Shown in pieces: positions 17,531 to 28,161 of a stretch of DNA of 64,000 nucleotides. Location: the NCBI GenBank assembly GCA_964450715.1, contig CAYVFC010000003.1, forward strand, positions 65,539-129,538, in the 5' to 3' direction. The notes under the pieces are model-generated. The model was not told the origin of the DNA. It was given only the letters and a program-made list of their open reading frames with translations, and ran no database searches. Position 1 is the first letter of the stretch, and each line of letters opens with the position of its first letter. Origin of the DNA: CAYVFC01 sp964450715 (GTDB lineage: Bacteria > Myxococcota_A > Polyangia > Polyangiales > JAFGIB01). Position numbers and translations under genes: made by a program.

Positions 17531-17640
17531 ATCGGTACGGGACGTTGTTACATCATTTCCCGTCGAACGTTGACATCTCTTCTCTATCGGTACGGGACGT
17601 TGTTACACCATTTCCCGCCGAACGTTGACATCTCTTCTCT
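17531..17640 (+). repeat. Tandem duplication of a 55-bp unit
   Basis: Two adjacent 55-base copies (17531-17585 and 17586-17640) begin ATCGGTACGGGACGTTGTTA and end TTGACATCTCTTCTCT. They differ at two positions, both C/T. No third copy was seen. It lies between the radical SAM gene and the rel gene end. Confidence 0.9.
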
Positions 17641-17673
17641 TGCCAGGAGGAATCCGGAATGGAAGACACCCAC

Positions 17674-17700
17674 CGTAGGGGAGGGGCTTGCCCCCTCCCG
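17674..17700. repeat. Dispersed GTAGGGG/CTTG palindromic repeat, copy 3
   Basis: CGTAGGGGAGGGGCTTGCCC and following bases are nearly identical to copy 2 at 7646-7676 but lack the T-run. It sits 22 bases from the end of the rel gene. Confidence 0.65.
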
Positions 17701-17721
17701 TTCGTGCTTGCCTCCCCCCCG

Positions 17722-19863
<2,142 letters not shown>

Positions 19864-20045
19864 CGTGGGCCCCGCTCCAGAACAGCAATGCTCTGTGGAG
19901 ATTCCGGTGGCCGCATCCTACCTCTGCCGCTCGACAGGTGCAAAGCTACCGGTACGGAGCCGGTCCGCGCTCGGGTTGCGGTCTGGAGCTGCAGAGCGAC
20001 AGCCGCGAAGTTGAACAAAGCGTAGGGCTCCCCTACCGTTGTCGT

Positions 20046-21503
20046 ATGGAACGGGCCATCGCCATCTTTTTCGAATGGTGGGGCTGGATCCTGACCGCGC
20101 TCGAGCTGCTCGCGCTGGCCAGCATCCCCAGCATCCTGTTGCGGCAGCGCGGCAGGCCGCTGTCCGCGCTCAGCTGGGTGATGGCCATGATCGCGCTGCC
20201 GCTGATCGGGCTGCTGCTCTGGTGGCTGGTGGGGCGCAACCACCTGCGCCGCAAGAAGCGCCGGCGGCGCAAGGCGGTCGAGGCGCTGGCGCCGCGCATC
20301 GAGTCCATTTCCGCGCGCGTAGCCAGCGCCGCCCGGACCGAGGCAGCGCCCATGCCGCTTCCCGGGCTGCCCCGGGACCTGCGCTACACCATCTTCCCCG
20401 CCACCGGTGGCAACCGGGTGGAGCTGCTGGTGGACGGGCAGCAGGTCTATAGCGCCATGCGCGAGGCCATCGCTCGGGCCGAGCACCACGTGCACTTCCT
20501 CTTTTATATCTGGGAGAACGACCGCACCGGGCAGCAGTTCCGCGACCTGCTCTGCGAGCGGGCGCGCTCCGGGGTGCAGGTGCGCGCCCTGTACGACGCC
20601 ATCGGCTCCTGGCAGGGGCGGAGGCTCGCTGCGCCGCTGATCGGCTGCGGCGGCCAGGTGGCTTCCTGCCTGCCGCCGCGCCTCTTGACCCTCAAGCCCA
20701 ACCTGAACTTCCGCAACCACCGCAAGATCCTGGTGGTGGACGGCCGGGTGGGCTTCATCGGCGGGCTCAACATCGGCGACGACTACCTGGGCGAGTGGCA
20801 CGACGTGGCCGTTCGGGTGCAGGGCCCGGTGCTCGACCAGCTACAGGAGGTCTTCGTGGACGACTGGTTCCACGCCTCCGGGCAGAGCCTGGCTTCCGAG
20901 GACTACTTCGGCCGCTGGTGTGACCAGGGCAACGGCGAGCAGTGCGCCGCCGGCCAGGCGGCCTGCTCGGTGCTGGCCACCGGCCCGGACAACCCGCACA
21001 ACCTCATCCACGACCTGCTCTTCGGGGCCATCAACCAGGCGCGGCAGCGCCTGTACATCACCACCCCCTACTTCATCCCCAGCCCGCCTATCCTCACCGC
21101 CATCCGTACCGCCGTCTACCGGGGGGTGGACGTGAGGCTGCTGCTGCCCGAGCGCAGCGACGTGCCGCTGGTGCAGATGGCCTCCCGCTCCTATTACCTG
21201 GATATCCTGAAAGCCGGGGGAGCCATCTTCGAGTACCAGCCCGCCTTCCTGCACGCCAAGACCATCGTCTTCGACAGCGATCTGGCGCTGGTGGGCAGCG
21301 CCAACATAGACACCCGGAGCTTCCGCTTCAACTTCGAGGCCAACATGTTCGTACGGGACCAGGCCTTGAACCGCTCATTATCCGATCTATTCGAGCGCGA
21401 CCAGTCCCGCTCGGTCGCCATGCGCATCGCCCAGCTGGAAGCGCGTCCCTGGTCGAGCCGGGTGGGCGAGGCGGCGGTGCAGCTGCTCAGCCCCTTGCTT
21501 TGA
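20046..21503 (+). CDS. cls: Cardiolipin synthase (phospholipase D superfamily)
   Basis: A 485-residue membrane enzyme that joins two phosphatidylglycerol molecules to cardiolipin. Two N-terminal membrane spans (about 10-30 and 38-58) are followed by a basic loop (RRKKRRRRK) and two phospholipase D domains. Both HKD motifs are intact: His225 in HRKILVVD with GFIGGLNIGDDY after it, and His403 in HAKTIVFD with VGSANIDTRS after it. Length and order match bacterial ClsA. The start at 20046 gives a normal N-terminal span; the open frame upstream is not conserved in character. Confidence 0.95.
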   Translation: MERAIAIFFEWWGWILTALELLALASIPSILLRQRGRPLSALSWVMAMIALPLIGLLLWWLVGRNHLRRKKRRRRKAVEALAPRIESISARVASAARTEAAPMPLPGLPRDLRYTIFPATGGNRVELLVDGQQVYSAMREAIARAEHHVHFLFYIWENDRTGQQFRDLLCERARSGVQVRALYDAIGSWQGRRLAAPLIGCGGQVASCLPPRLLTLKPNLNFRNHRKILVVDGRVGFIGGLNIGDDYLGEWHDVAVRVQGPVLDQLQEVFVDDWFHASGQSLASEDYFGRWCDQGNGEQCAAGQAACSVLATGPDNPHNLIHDLLFGAINQARQRLYITTPYFIPSPPILTAIRTAVYRGVDVRLLLPERSDVPLVQMASRSYYLDILKAGGAIFEYQPAFLHAKTIVFDSDLALVGSANIDTRSFRFNFEANMFVRDQALNRSLSDLFERDQSRSVAMRIAQLEARPWSSRVGEAAVQLLSPLL

Positions 21504-21558
21504 CGGTAGGGGACGGTCTTGTCCAACACAAGCGTGTGGCCGTCGTTTCAGACACCGA

Positions 21559-21879
21559 CTACCCCCCTGAACGGTTACTGTCGAACTGACTCGTCGGTCG
21601 TAATTTCCGCTCCCGGATGTCGCGCTCGATGATGTCGTGGAAGTACTGACGGCGCAGCCTGTCACCGTCGGGCATCCGTAGTGTCTCCGGAAATCCGCCG
21701 CGCTCCAGGTACTGCTTCCAGGTAGCGGTGGGATCGACCATTCGCAGCTCACCCGGATCGAAGGGAAATAGCTCCACCGTCAAGTGGCGGCCGGTGAGTA
21801 TCGTCGATAGCTCGCCGGGAAAATAACGGCTCGATTTCCGCGCCTTACGGTAGCCGTTCAGCGAATCGCCAGGGCTCAC
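21559..21879 (-). pseudogene. Fragment of a DUF4143-type AAA ATPase gene
   Basis: About 85 residues (STILTGRHLTVELFPFDPGE through WKQYLERGGFPETL to QYFHDIIERDIRER) match the middle of ATPases with an AAA_14 and DUF4143 architecture, but the Walker A part before it and the DUF4143 half after it are absent. It begins with GTG overlapping the TGA of the upstream tldE-like gene (GTGA), so it may still be translated by coupling. It ends in sequence related to the dispersed repeats. A complete member of a related family is at 49104-50273. Confidence 0.7.
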
Positions 21880-23645
21880 CGCTTCCCGGGCGGCGACAGC
21901 AGCGGCAGGCTGCGGAAGGGACCGGTCGACTTGGCCACTTCGATCTCCTCGAACAGCAGCGAGGGCGAGACCAGCGAGACAGGAACCGCGCCCAGCGCCG
22001 ACTCGTTGATGGAGACGAACGAGGAGAGCCCGGACGCGGCCACCGCCCCGTAATCGAGAATGTTGGTGTCCTTTCCCGCGGCCACGATCTCCCTGAGCGC
22101 GCGGATGGAAACCGGCTTGATGCGAGCGCCGCGTACCAGCTCGGGCTTTCCGCTCGCGCTCAGCCGGTAGGCGAGCAAGGGGGCCGGAAGCGCCTGGGCC
22201 GAGCTTCCGAACATCTCCCGCATCATGGAGGCGGCCTGCAGGGGATCGACCCCGGTGATGCCCGGGTCGTCCAGCAGCGTGACCACCAGCGGCTTCTCTT
22301 CGCCGCCCTTGGCCTGCTGCAAGAGCCGGGTCCTCAGCCGCTTCGCCCCCAGCCCCTTCTTCGCGGTGATGATGAGGTTGCCCGGCAGTACTCGCGCTTG
22401 CCCCATCAGGCCGGCGCGTCCGTGCCCGTTGCTCCGCTCGATCTCCTTGCGCGGTGCGCGGGACATCAGCAGCGTCTTCAACACGCCGCCCTCTATCAGC
22501 ACCACCTTCTGCGCGGGGATGCCCTCGTCGTCGACCCGGTAAGCGCCCACCAGATCACGGTTGCCGAGTCGCTTAAGGCCCGGATCGTCCACTACCCGCC
22601 AGCCCTCGGTCATCACCTGCTTGCCCAGCCGGGAGGCCAGCGCGCTTTCGGCGGCGAAGATCCTGGCCATCTGCGGATTGTCCGAGTCCGGCGCCGGTGC
22701 GCCCGACAGGTTGGCCGCCAAAAGCGCTCGCATGACCTGTGCCGCGGCCAGGCCCTCGAAGAGGACCGGGCCGGTGTAGTCCTCGACCACCGGAGCGGAG
22801 CGCAGCTGCTTCAATTGCTCGGCGACCCGGCGGGCGCGCCCGAGCAGCTCGGCCTCCGGCGGCAGGCCTTCGGTCGACCGGGCGGATACGGAGAAGAAAT
22901 TTTTAAGCGGCATCCCGTCATCGGCTTGAGTCTGAGCCGTCACGTCGAGCCGGATCAGGCTGCTGGGCTCTCGGGCCAGCGCTCCCTCGCTGGAGACGAA
23001 GACGCGGCAGGTGCTCATGGCCAGGGCGGAGACCTTGTCGGACTGGATCTCGGGATAGTCCCTGAAAACCGCGGAGATCTTCCGCGCCAGACCGGCCAGC
23101 GCCTCCTCGTCGAAGCTGACCGGTTGCCCCTCGACGATGGTGGTGACCGCGGTCTCCTGGGAGAAGGAGTCCACCGCTTCTTCCTGCCGCTGTTCGCTCT
23201 TGCGCGCCGCTTTGCGGGCTTCCAGGGTTTCCAGCGCCTGCTTGTAGGCGTTGTCGCTGGCCAGCCAGATCTCGCGCCGGATGGCGTCGTAGTCGTCGTC
23301 CAGCGAGATCCGCTCGATCCCGCCGCCGCCGAGCCAGCCGGACGGCCCGCCGAAGAAGTTGGAGTTGTCCAGGGCGCGATCCCCCACGCGCAGATCGATC
23401 TTGAGGGTGCGTATTCGATCGCGCTCCCGCCGGTGGATATCGCCCAGCGACCCCTCGATCGCGACTTGCTCGACATCCGTCACGGTATACGCGGTGTAAT
23501 AGGGGCGGGCCATGCCCGGCAGCTGCAGCCGCTGCATGGTTCGCTCCATCTCGTCCCGCATGGCGCGGACCACCGGCGACGACTGCGGGTCGGGCGAGGT
23601 GCCGGCCAGGGCGGCGCAGAGCAACCAGAGAATTCCCGCGTGCAT
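21876..23645 (-). CDS. TldE/PmbA-like protein with signal peptide
   Basis: A 589-residue partner-type subunit of the TldD/TldE modulator-of-gyrase family. Recognisable family segments include DDEGIPAQKVVLIEGGVLKT, LLMSRAPRKEIERSNGHGRA and GNLIITAKKG. It has no HExxxH motif; the corresponding stretch reads VLFEGLAAAQVMRALL, as expected for the non-catalytic TldE side. The N-terminus MHAGILWLLCAALAGTSPDP looks like a signal peptide, which is unusual because the known E. coli proteins are cytoplasmic. Its start overlaps the stop of the TldD-like gene (TGATG), so the two are translationally coupled and probably form a heterodimer. Confidence 0.82.
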   Translation of the reverse strand: MHAGILWLLCAALAGTSPDPQSSPVVRAMRDEMERTMQRLQLPGMARPYYTAYTVTDVEQVAIEGSLGDIHRRERDRIRTLKIDLRVGDRALDNSNFFGGPSGWLGGGGIERISLDDDYDAIRREIWLASDNAYKQALETLEARKAARKSEQRQEEAVDSFSQETAVTTIVEGQPVSFDEEALAGLARKISAVFRDYPEIQSDKVSALAMSTCRVFVSSEGALAREPSSLIRLDVTAQTQADDGMPLKNFFSVSARSTEGLPPEAELLGRARRVAEQLKQLRSAPVVEDYTGPVLFEGLAAAQVMRALLAANLSGAPAPDSDNPQMARIFAAESALASRLGKQVMTEGWRVVDDPGLKRLGNRDLVGAYRVDDEGIPAQKVVLIEGGVLKTLLMSRAPRKEIERSNGHGRAGLMGQARVLPGNLIITAKKGLGAKRLRTRLLQQAKGGEEKPLVVTLLDDPGITGVDPLQAASMMREMFGSSAQALPAPLLAYRLSASGKPELVRGARIKPVSIRALREIVAAGKDTNILDYGAVAASGLSSFVSINESALGAVPVSLVSPSLLFEEIEVAKSTGPFRSLPLLSPPGKR

Positions 23646-25477
23646 CAGGCACCTCCCCGGTCTTCGTGGTTCTTGGCTTCGTCCTGCAGAGGGGGAGGAC
23701 CGAGCAGCGGCGGCCGCTCCGAGCTCTTGCTCTTGCGCGACACCTCGATCTGGCGCAAGAGCAGCGAGGGGCTGACGGCGGATACCGGCACCGAGCCCGA
23801 TTCGGCGCCGCAGTAGCCGTTGAAGATGCGGAAGTCGTTGTCGGCGGCGATGATTTCCGAGAGCGCGCTCAGCGGGGTGCCCTCCATGTCCACCCCCCGC
23901 ACCAGCTGCTCGCGACCGTCCGGATAGACCCGGTAAACCATGACCGGATTGATCTTGAAACCCTGCGGCAGCACCCGGCCGGTCAGGGTGAAGCCGCCCT
24001 GGATGCGGTCGAAGCGCAAACCGTAGGGCTTGTTCTGCCGCCGCACCTCCCGCAGCAGCGCCTCGCGCAGCGCTTTCGGGGTAGTGGTCCGCGCCGGGTC
24101 CACCATCAGGTTGCCCTGCCGCGCCACCGCCGCGTATCCCGGTTGGCGCCTGCCGTGGCCGTTGGAGCGGTCGACGCCGCGAGCGGGTGCGCGCGACATG
24201 AGGAAGGTTTTCAGCACGCCCCTCTCCACCAGCAGCGCTTTCTGGGCGGGGATGCCCTGGTTGTCGAAGCGGTAGTGGCCGTTCAGGCTGGTCCCGTTCA
24301 GGCTGCGGATGCGGGGGTCGTCGTATAAATCGATGAAATCCGGCATGACCTTTTCCCCGAGCTTACGGGCGAAGGTCTGCCCCTCCTGCTCGTCCTTCTG
24401 TCGATGTCCCTCCAGCCGGTGCCCGGCGATCTCGTGGAAGAAGACGGCTGCCGCCTCGCCGGAGAGCAGCGCCGGCCCGCTGTAGGGCTCGGCCAGCGGC
24501 GCCTCGCGCAGCGCCAGCACCTGCGCGGCCAGCTCGGCGATGGCCTCGCGCACGGCGTCGTCGCCCGGCAATCCCTGCTCGCTTTCGGCGTCGTAGGACT
24601 CGAAGCGGTGGATCCACATACCGTCGTCGGCCCGGGCCGAGGCGCTGATGGCCAACCGCAGGTGCTTGCCCGCGGTCTGAATGCGCGACCCCTCGGAGCT
24701 GACCAGGTAGCGGGTGTGGTCGTGCGCCCAGACCTGCACGCCGCAAGAGAGGATACCTTCGTGCCGCTCGAACAGCGCCGACCATTCGCGCACGAGCTTT
24801 TCCCACCGCCTGAGGTCCAGGTCGATCTCGACCGGAGGCTCGATGAAGGAGGAGGGGCTCTCCCGCGTAAAGTCGTCCGAACGGTCCTCTTCCTCCACCT
24901 TGACCCGCTTGCCGGCCTTGACCTTGACCAGGCGTTCGGCCGCGGCCTTGTACTTGCGGTCCGTGGCCAGCCACACCACCTTCTTGATAGCCAGCGGGTC
25001 GTCGTCCAGGGGAAGCCGGACCGGTCCGCGGTCCAGCATCTCCGCCAGGCCCCCGTCGATGCCGCGAGCCTGATGGGTGTTGTCCAGCTCGTGGCTTCCC
25101 ACCCTCAAATCCACGTCCAGCAGCCTGCCGCGCGACTGGCTGGAGGAGAGCAGCGCGCCGAAGGAGCCCGAGATCGAGAAGCCGTGCCCTTCGACCACCT
25201 CGTAGGCCAGGAAGTACGAGGTCGGATCGGCCGTCTTTCCCAGCGTTTCCATGCTGCGCCCGAGCTCCTCCTGCAGGATCGACAGCAGCGGCGCCGGCTG
25301 GGCCGGCTCGGCCTGACCCGCGTGCGCGATGACCAGCTGCTTTTCCGCCTCGGGAAGCGGCGCCGGCTCTGGCTCCGGTCCCCTGGGGACGCCGGCCGTA
25401 CCGCCGCAAGCGGCGAGCGCGAAGGCGGTGGCCAAAAGCGTTGTGCCGATCCGCTCGGTAAAGATGTATGAGCGCAC
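23645..25477 (-). CDS. TldD-like metalloprotease, predicted lipoprotein
   Basis: A 610-residue protein of the TldD family, zinc proteases that with TldE degrade unfolded peptides and, in some systems, mature peptide natural products. The zinc motif H348-E-I-A-G-H353 is intact, followed by RLEGHR. C-terminal family segments are present (NQGIPAQKALLVERGVLKTF, DRSNGHGRRQPGYA, LRFDRIQGGFTLTGRV). The GTG start at 25477 is supported by GGGGAGG upstream and yields a lipoprotein signal with lipobox LAAC (Cys24); an upstream ATG in frame lacks support. Export to the periplasm or outer membrane is inferred. A Pro/Glu-rich linker follows the lipid anchor. Confidence 0.88.
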   Translation of the reverse strand: MRSYIFTERIGTTLLATAFALAACGGTAGVPRGPEPEPAPLPEAEKQLVIAHAGQAEPAQPAPLLSILQEELGRSMETLGKTADPTSYFLAYEVVEGHGFSISGSFGALLSSSQSRGRLLDVDLRVGSHELDNTHQARGIDGGLAEMLDRGPVRLPLDDDPLAIKKVVWLATDRKYKAAAERLVKVKAGKRVKVEEEDRSDDFTRESPSSFIEPPVEIDLDLRRWEKLVREWSALFERHEGILSCGVQVWAHDHTRYLVSSEGSRIQTAGKHLRLAISASARADDGMWIHRFESYDAESEQGLPGDDAVREAIAELAAQVLALREAPLAEPYSGPALLSGEAAAVFFHEIAGHRLEGHRQKDEQEGQTFARKLGEKVMPDFIDLYDDPRIRSLNGTSLNGHYRFDNQGIPAQKALLVERGVLKTFLMSRAPARGVDRSNGHGRRQPGYAAVARQGNLMVDPARTTTPKALREALLREVRRQNKPYGLRFDRIQGGFTLTGRVLPQGFKINPVMVYRVYPDGREQLVRGVDMEGTPLSALSEIIAADNDFRIFNGYCGAESGSVPVSAVSPSLLLRQIEVSRKSKSSERPPLLGPPPLQDEAKNHEDRGGA

Positions 25478-25538
25478 GTTGTTGTCCTCCCCTCTCGATC
25501 GAGATATTGCTTTATGCTGCTTCGGGGCACGAACGAAC

Positions 25539-27209
25539 ATGATAAACCGAAAAAGCCGACGACTTCTCGTTTTCGCCCTGCTGGCCTCAATTTGCTCTTC
25601 GAGCGCTTGCGGCAAGGACCAGCCAACCGCTGCCGAGAAAAGCGCTGCCGAGCAGGGGCCGGCCAAAGCTTCTCCGGCCAAACCCGCCGCGTCGGCTGCG
25701 GAGAGCAAGCCGGCCGCGGCCGGACCGAAAGCGCCGCCGAGAGCGCCGACCGAGCCGGCCGCCGAGCCCGCGGCGTCCGCCCTTGCCGACGGGCAGGTCG
25801 CCCAGCCCGCGCCCTCTGCTACTGCCGCCGCGCAGGTCGCGCTCGCCGACGGGCAGGTCGCGCCGCCGCCGCCTCTGCTCAGCGAGGCCGCGGCGCGGCT
25901 GTTGCTGGACGGATGGCTTCAGGCGCGCAACGGGCGCCGGTTCGAGGCGTATGCCGAGTTGTACGCGGAAAAGATGGCGGGCGTCGTTTACAAGGGACCG
26001 CAGGTCCGGGTCAGCGACCGCGAGTCATGGCTGAAGGAGCGGCGGCGCGCATTCCGGCGGCGCGTGCGGCTGAGCACGGAAAACGAGGTGATACGGATCG
26101 CGGGCGGCGCGGTGGTCATCTGGTTCGATCAAAGCACCTCGTCCCGCAGCCGCGAGCTGTCGGGGCCCCGGCGGTTGCTCGCCGTGCCCGAGGGCGGGAC
26201 GCTGCGCATCGTCAACGAGTCGGTCCTGCCCGCTAAGGACCCGCCTGCCGAAGAACACGCGATCGCTCCCGCGCGCTTCATGTTCGCCATACAGCTCGAC
26301 CGCACCTATCTCGTGCTGTCGCCGCACCAGGGCGAACGAGATGTTTCGGGCGATCCGCGCCTGCTCGGCCGTGGAGAGCTCTTCGCGGCCGCAAAACCGG
26401 TCGAGAACAGCTCGCTGTCCGGGCCGCTGCGGGCGCTGCCCGGCAAGCAGGTACAGCTGTACACCGACGGCGGAGTGGCTTGCAGCGGCAAGCTGGGCGA
26501 ACCCATGCTCGTGCGCAGGATCGTCCCGCATTCGCGCATGCGAGCCTTTTGGGAGGGGAAAGCGGACGGCAGCCAGGGCGAGCGCCCTTCCGACGATGCC
26601 GTGGCCCGCGACGTGTGGGAGCTCGGCCGGGAAAAGACCCTGCTGGTGGCGCCGGTGAGCCGAGGCCTGCAGAGCTGCGAGCGGGCGGTCTGGGGCCGGG
26701 TAGTAGCCGAGCAGAGGAGCCCGGAAATCTTCCTGGGGACGGTCGCGGACTGGAAGGTGATGAAGAAGGTCGCGGACAGGGTGCGGCCGGTAAGCGCCTA
26801 CCGCTCGCTTTCCGCGAACTTGAAAGAGGCGGACCGCGGCAAGCGTCTGGTCGGGGTGCGGTCCGCGGGCGATTCCGGGCCGGACATCCGGGTCTGGAGC
26901 TCGAACGACATCCGGCTTCACAGCATCAGCGCGGCCGTTGGCGGCGATTGCGGCGGTTCGACCAGCGCACCCTGGGTGCTCTACCAGGTGATGGGGAAAA
27001 CCTGGCTGATGCTGACCGAGGGGCGCCGGCAGGTGGACGTCCGACCCGTGGCCGTGGCGGATGTCGACAGCGACAAGCGTATCGAAGTGCTGGCCGCGCC
27101 GCGGCTCTACCACACGGGCGAGGCGGCGAATCTCTGGCGGCAAACCGCCGAGCTGGTTTTCGAGCCGGTCTGTAACATCGAGGCCGTCTACCTCGACGAC
27201 GGTTGCTGA
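25539..27209 (+). CDS. Lipoprotein with Ala/Pro linker and NTF2-like segment
   Basis: A 556-residue predicted lipoprotein: basic N-terminus, hydrophobic stretch LLVFALLASICSSSAC, then about 90 residues rich in Ala, Pro and Lys. The linker contains the heptad LADGQVA twice, encoded by a direct DNA repeat. Residues around 125-180 (LLDGWLQARNGRRFEAYAEL, YAEKMAGVVYKG) resemble SnoaL/NTF2-like folds. The remaining 350 residues are not recognised. It is divergent from the TldD-like gene with a 61-base shared promoter region. No ribosome site is obvious at 25539. Confidence 0.72.
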   Translation: MINRKSRRLLVFALLASICSSSACGKDQPTAAEKSAAEQGPAKASPAKPAASAAESKPAAAGPKAPPRAPTEPAAEPAASALADGQVAQPAPSATAAAQVALADGQVAPPPPLLSEAAARLLLDGWLQARNGRRFEAYAELYAEKMAGVVYKGPQVRVSDRESWLKERRRAFRRRVRLSTENEVIRIAGGAVVIWFDQSTSSRSRELSGPRRLLAVPEGGTLRIVNESVLPAKDPPAEEHAIAPARFMFAIQLDRTYLVLSPHQGERDVSGDPRLLGRGELFAAAKPVENSSLSGPLRALPGKQVQLYTDGGVACSGKLGEPMLVRRIVPHSRMRAFWEGKADGSQGERPSDDAVARDVWELGREKTLLVAPVSRGLQSCERAVWGRVVAEQRSPEIFLGTVADWKVMKKVADRVRPVSAYRSLSANLKEADRGKRLVGVRSAGDSGPDIRVWSSNDIRLHSISAAVGGDCGGSTSAPWVLYQVMGKTWLMLTEGRRQVDVRPVAVADVDSDKRIEVLAAPRLYHTGEAANLWRQTAELVFEPVCNIEAVYLDDGC

Positions 27210-27240
27210 GGTTGGTAATACATTACACAAAGGGGTCGTC

Positions 27241-28149
27241 ATGGAGATCTTGCGTACACACGAGCAACGGTTCGCGAACCTGCCCGGTTACGGGTTCGCG
27301 GCTCACTACCTGCAAGCCGACGATGACGAAGGCGGAACCCTTCGCATCCACTACTTGGACGAGGGGCCGCCCGGCGGGCAGGTGGTGCTCTGCCTGCACG
27401 GCGAGCCTTCCTGGTCCTATTTGTACCGCAAGATGATCCCGGTATTCGTCGCCGCCGGACACCGCGTGGTGGCGCCCGATCTGGTAGGCTTCGGCAGGTC
27501 GGACAAGCCCACCCGGCGCGCGGATCACACCTATGCGCGTCACGTGAAGTGGATGAAGGCCGTGCTGGACGGGCTCGATTTGCAGGGCGTCACCCTGGTC
27601 TGCCAGGACTGGGGGGGGCTGATCGGCCTGCGGCTGGCGGCGGAGAATCCGCAGCGCTTCGCCCGCATCGCCGCGGCCAACACGGGTCTGCCTACCGGCG
27701 ACCAGAACCTGGGCGAGGCCTTCATGCAGTGGCGCAAGTTCAGCCAGGAAGTTCCCGAGTTCCCGGTGGGGGTGATCATCAATGGCGCCACTGTGACCGA
27801 GCTCTCCCCCGAGGTGATCGCCGCCTATGACGCGCCCTTTCCCGACGAGAGCTACAAGGAGGGCGCGCGGGCCATGCCGGCCCTGGTCCCCATCTCCCCG
27901 GACGACCCGGCCAGCCAGGCCAACCGCCGGGCCTGGGAGGTGCTGCGCAAGTGGGACAAGCCCTTTCTCACCGCCTTCAGCGACTCGGACCCCATCACCG
28001 GTGGCGCCGATCTCTGGTTTCAAGCGGAGATACCGGGTACAAAAGGGCAGCCGCACACCACTATAAAAGACGGGGGCCACTTTCTGCAGGAGGATCAGGG
28101 CGAGGACTTTGCCCGGGTCGTGGTCGATTTCATGGCCCGGACGCCGTAG
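27241..28149 (+). CDS. Haloalkane dehalogenase-like alpha/beta hydrolase
   Basis: A 302-residue cytosolic alpha/beta hydrolase. The oxyanion motif HGEPSWSYLYRKM starts at 53, the nucleophile is Asp123 in CQDWGGLIG with Trp124 next to it (the halide-binding tryptophan of dehalogenases), and the catalytic histidine is His280 in DGGHFLQED. The HGEP motif and Asp nucleophile fit haloalkane dehalogenase subfamily I, which hydrolyses carbon-halogen bonds to alcohols. Without assay another small-ester or epoxide activity is possible. The ATG at 27241 follows AAAGGGG. The receiver-cyclase gene begins 12 bases after it. Confidence 0.88.
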   Translation: MEILRTHEQRFANLPGYGFAAHYLQADDDEGGTLRIHYLDEGPPGGQVVLCLHGEPSWSYLYRKMIPVFVAAGHRVVAPDLVGFGRSDKPTRRADHTYARHVKWMKAVLDGLDLQGVTLVCQDWGGLIGLRLAAENPQRFARIAAANTGLPTGDQNLGEAFMQWRKFSQEVPEFPVGVIINGATVTELSPEVIAAYDAPFPDESYKEGARAMPALVPISPDDPASQANRRAWEVLRKWDKPFLTAFSDSDPITGGADLWFQAEIPGTKGQPHTTIKDGGHFLQEDQGEDFARVVVDFMARTP

Positions 28150-28161
28150 GCCGGGCGGCCG

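Noticed and set aside
17531..17640. CRISPR array
   Set aside because: Only two directly adjacent 55-bp copies with no spacers and no cas genes.
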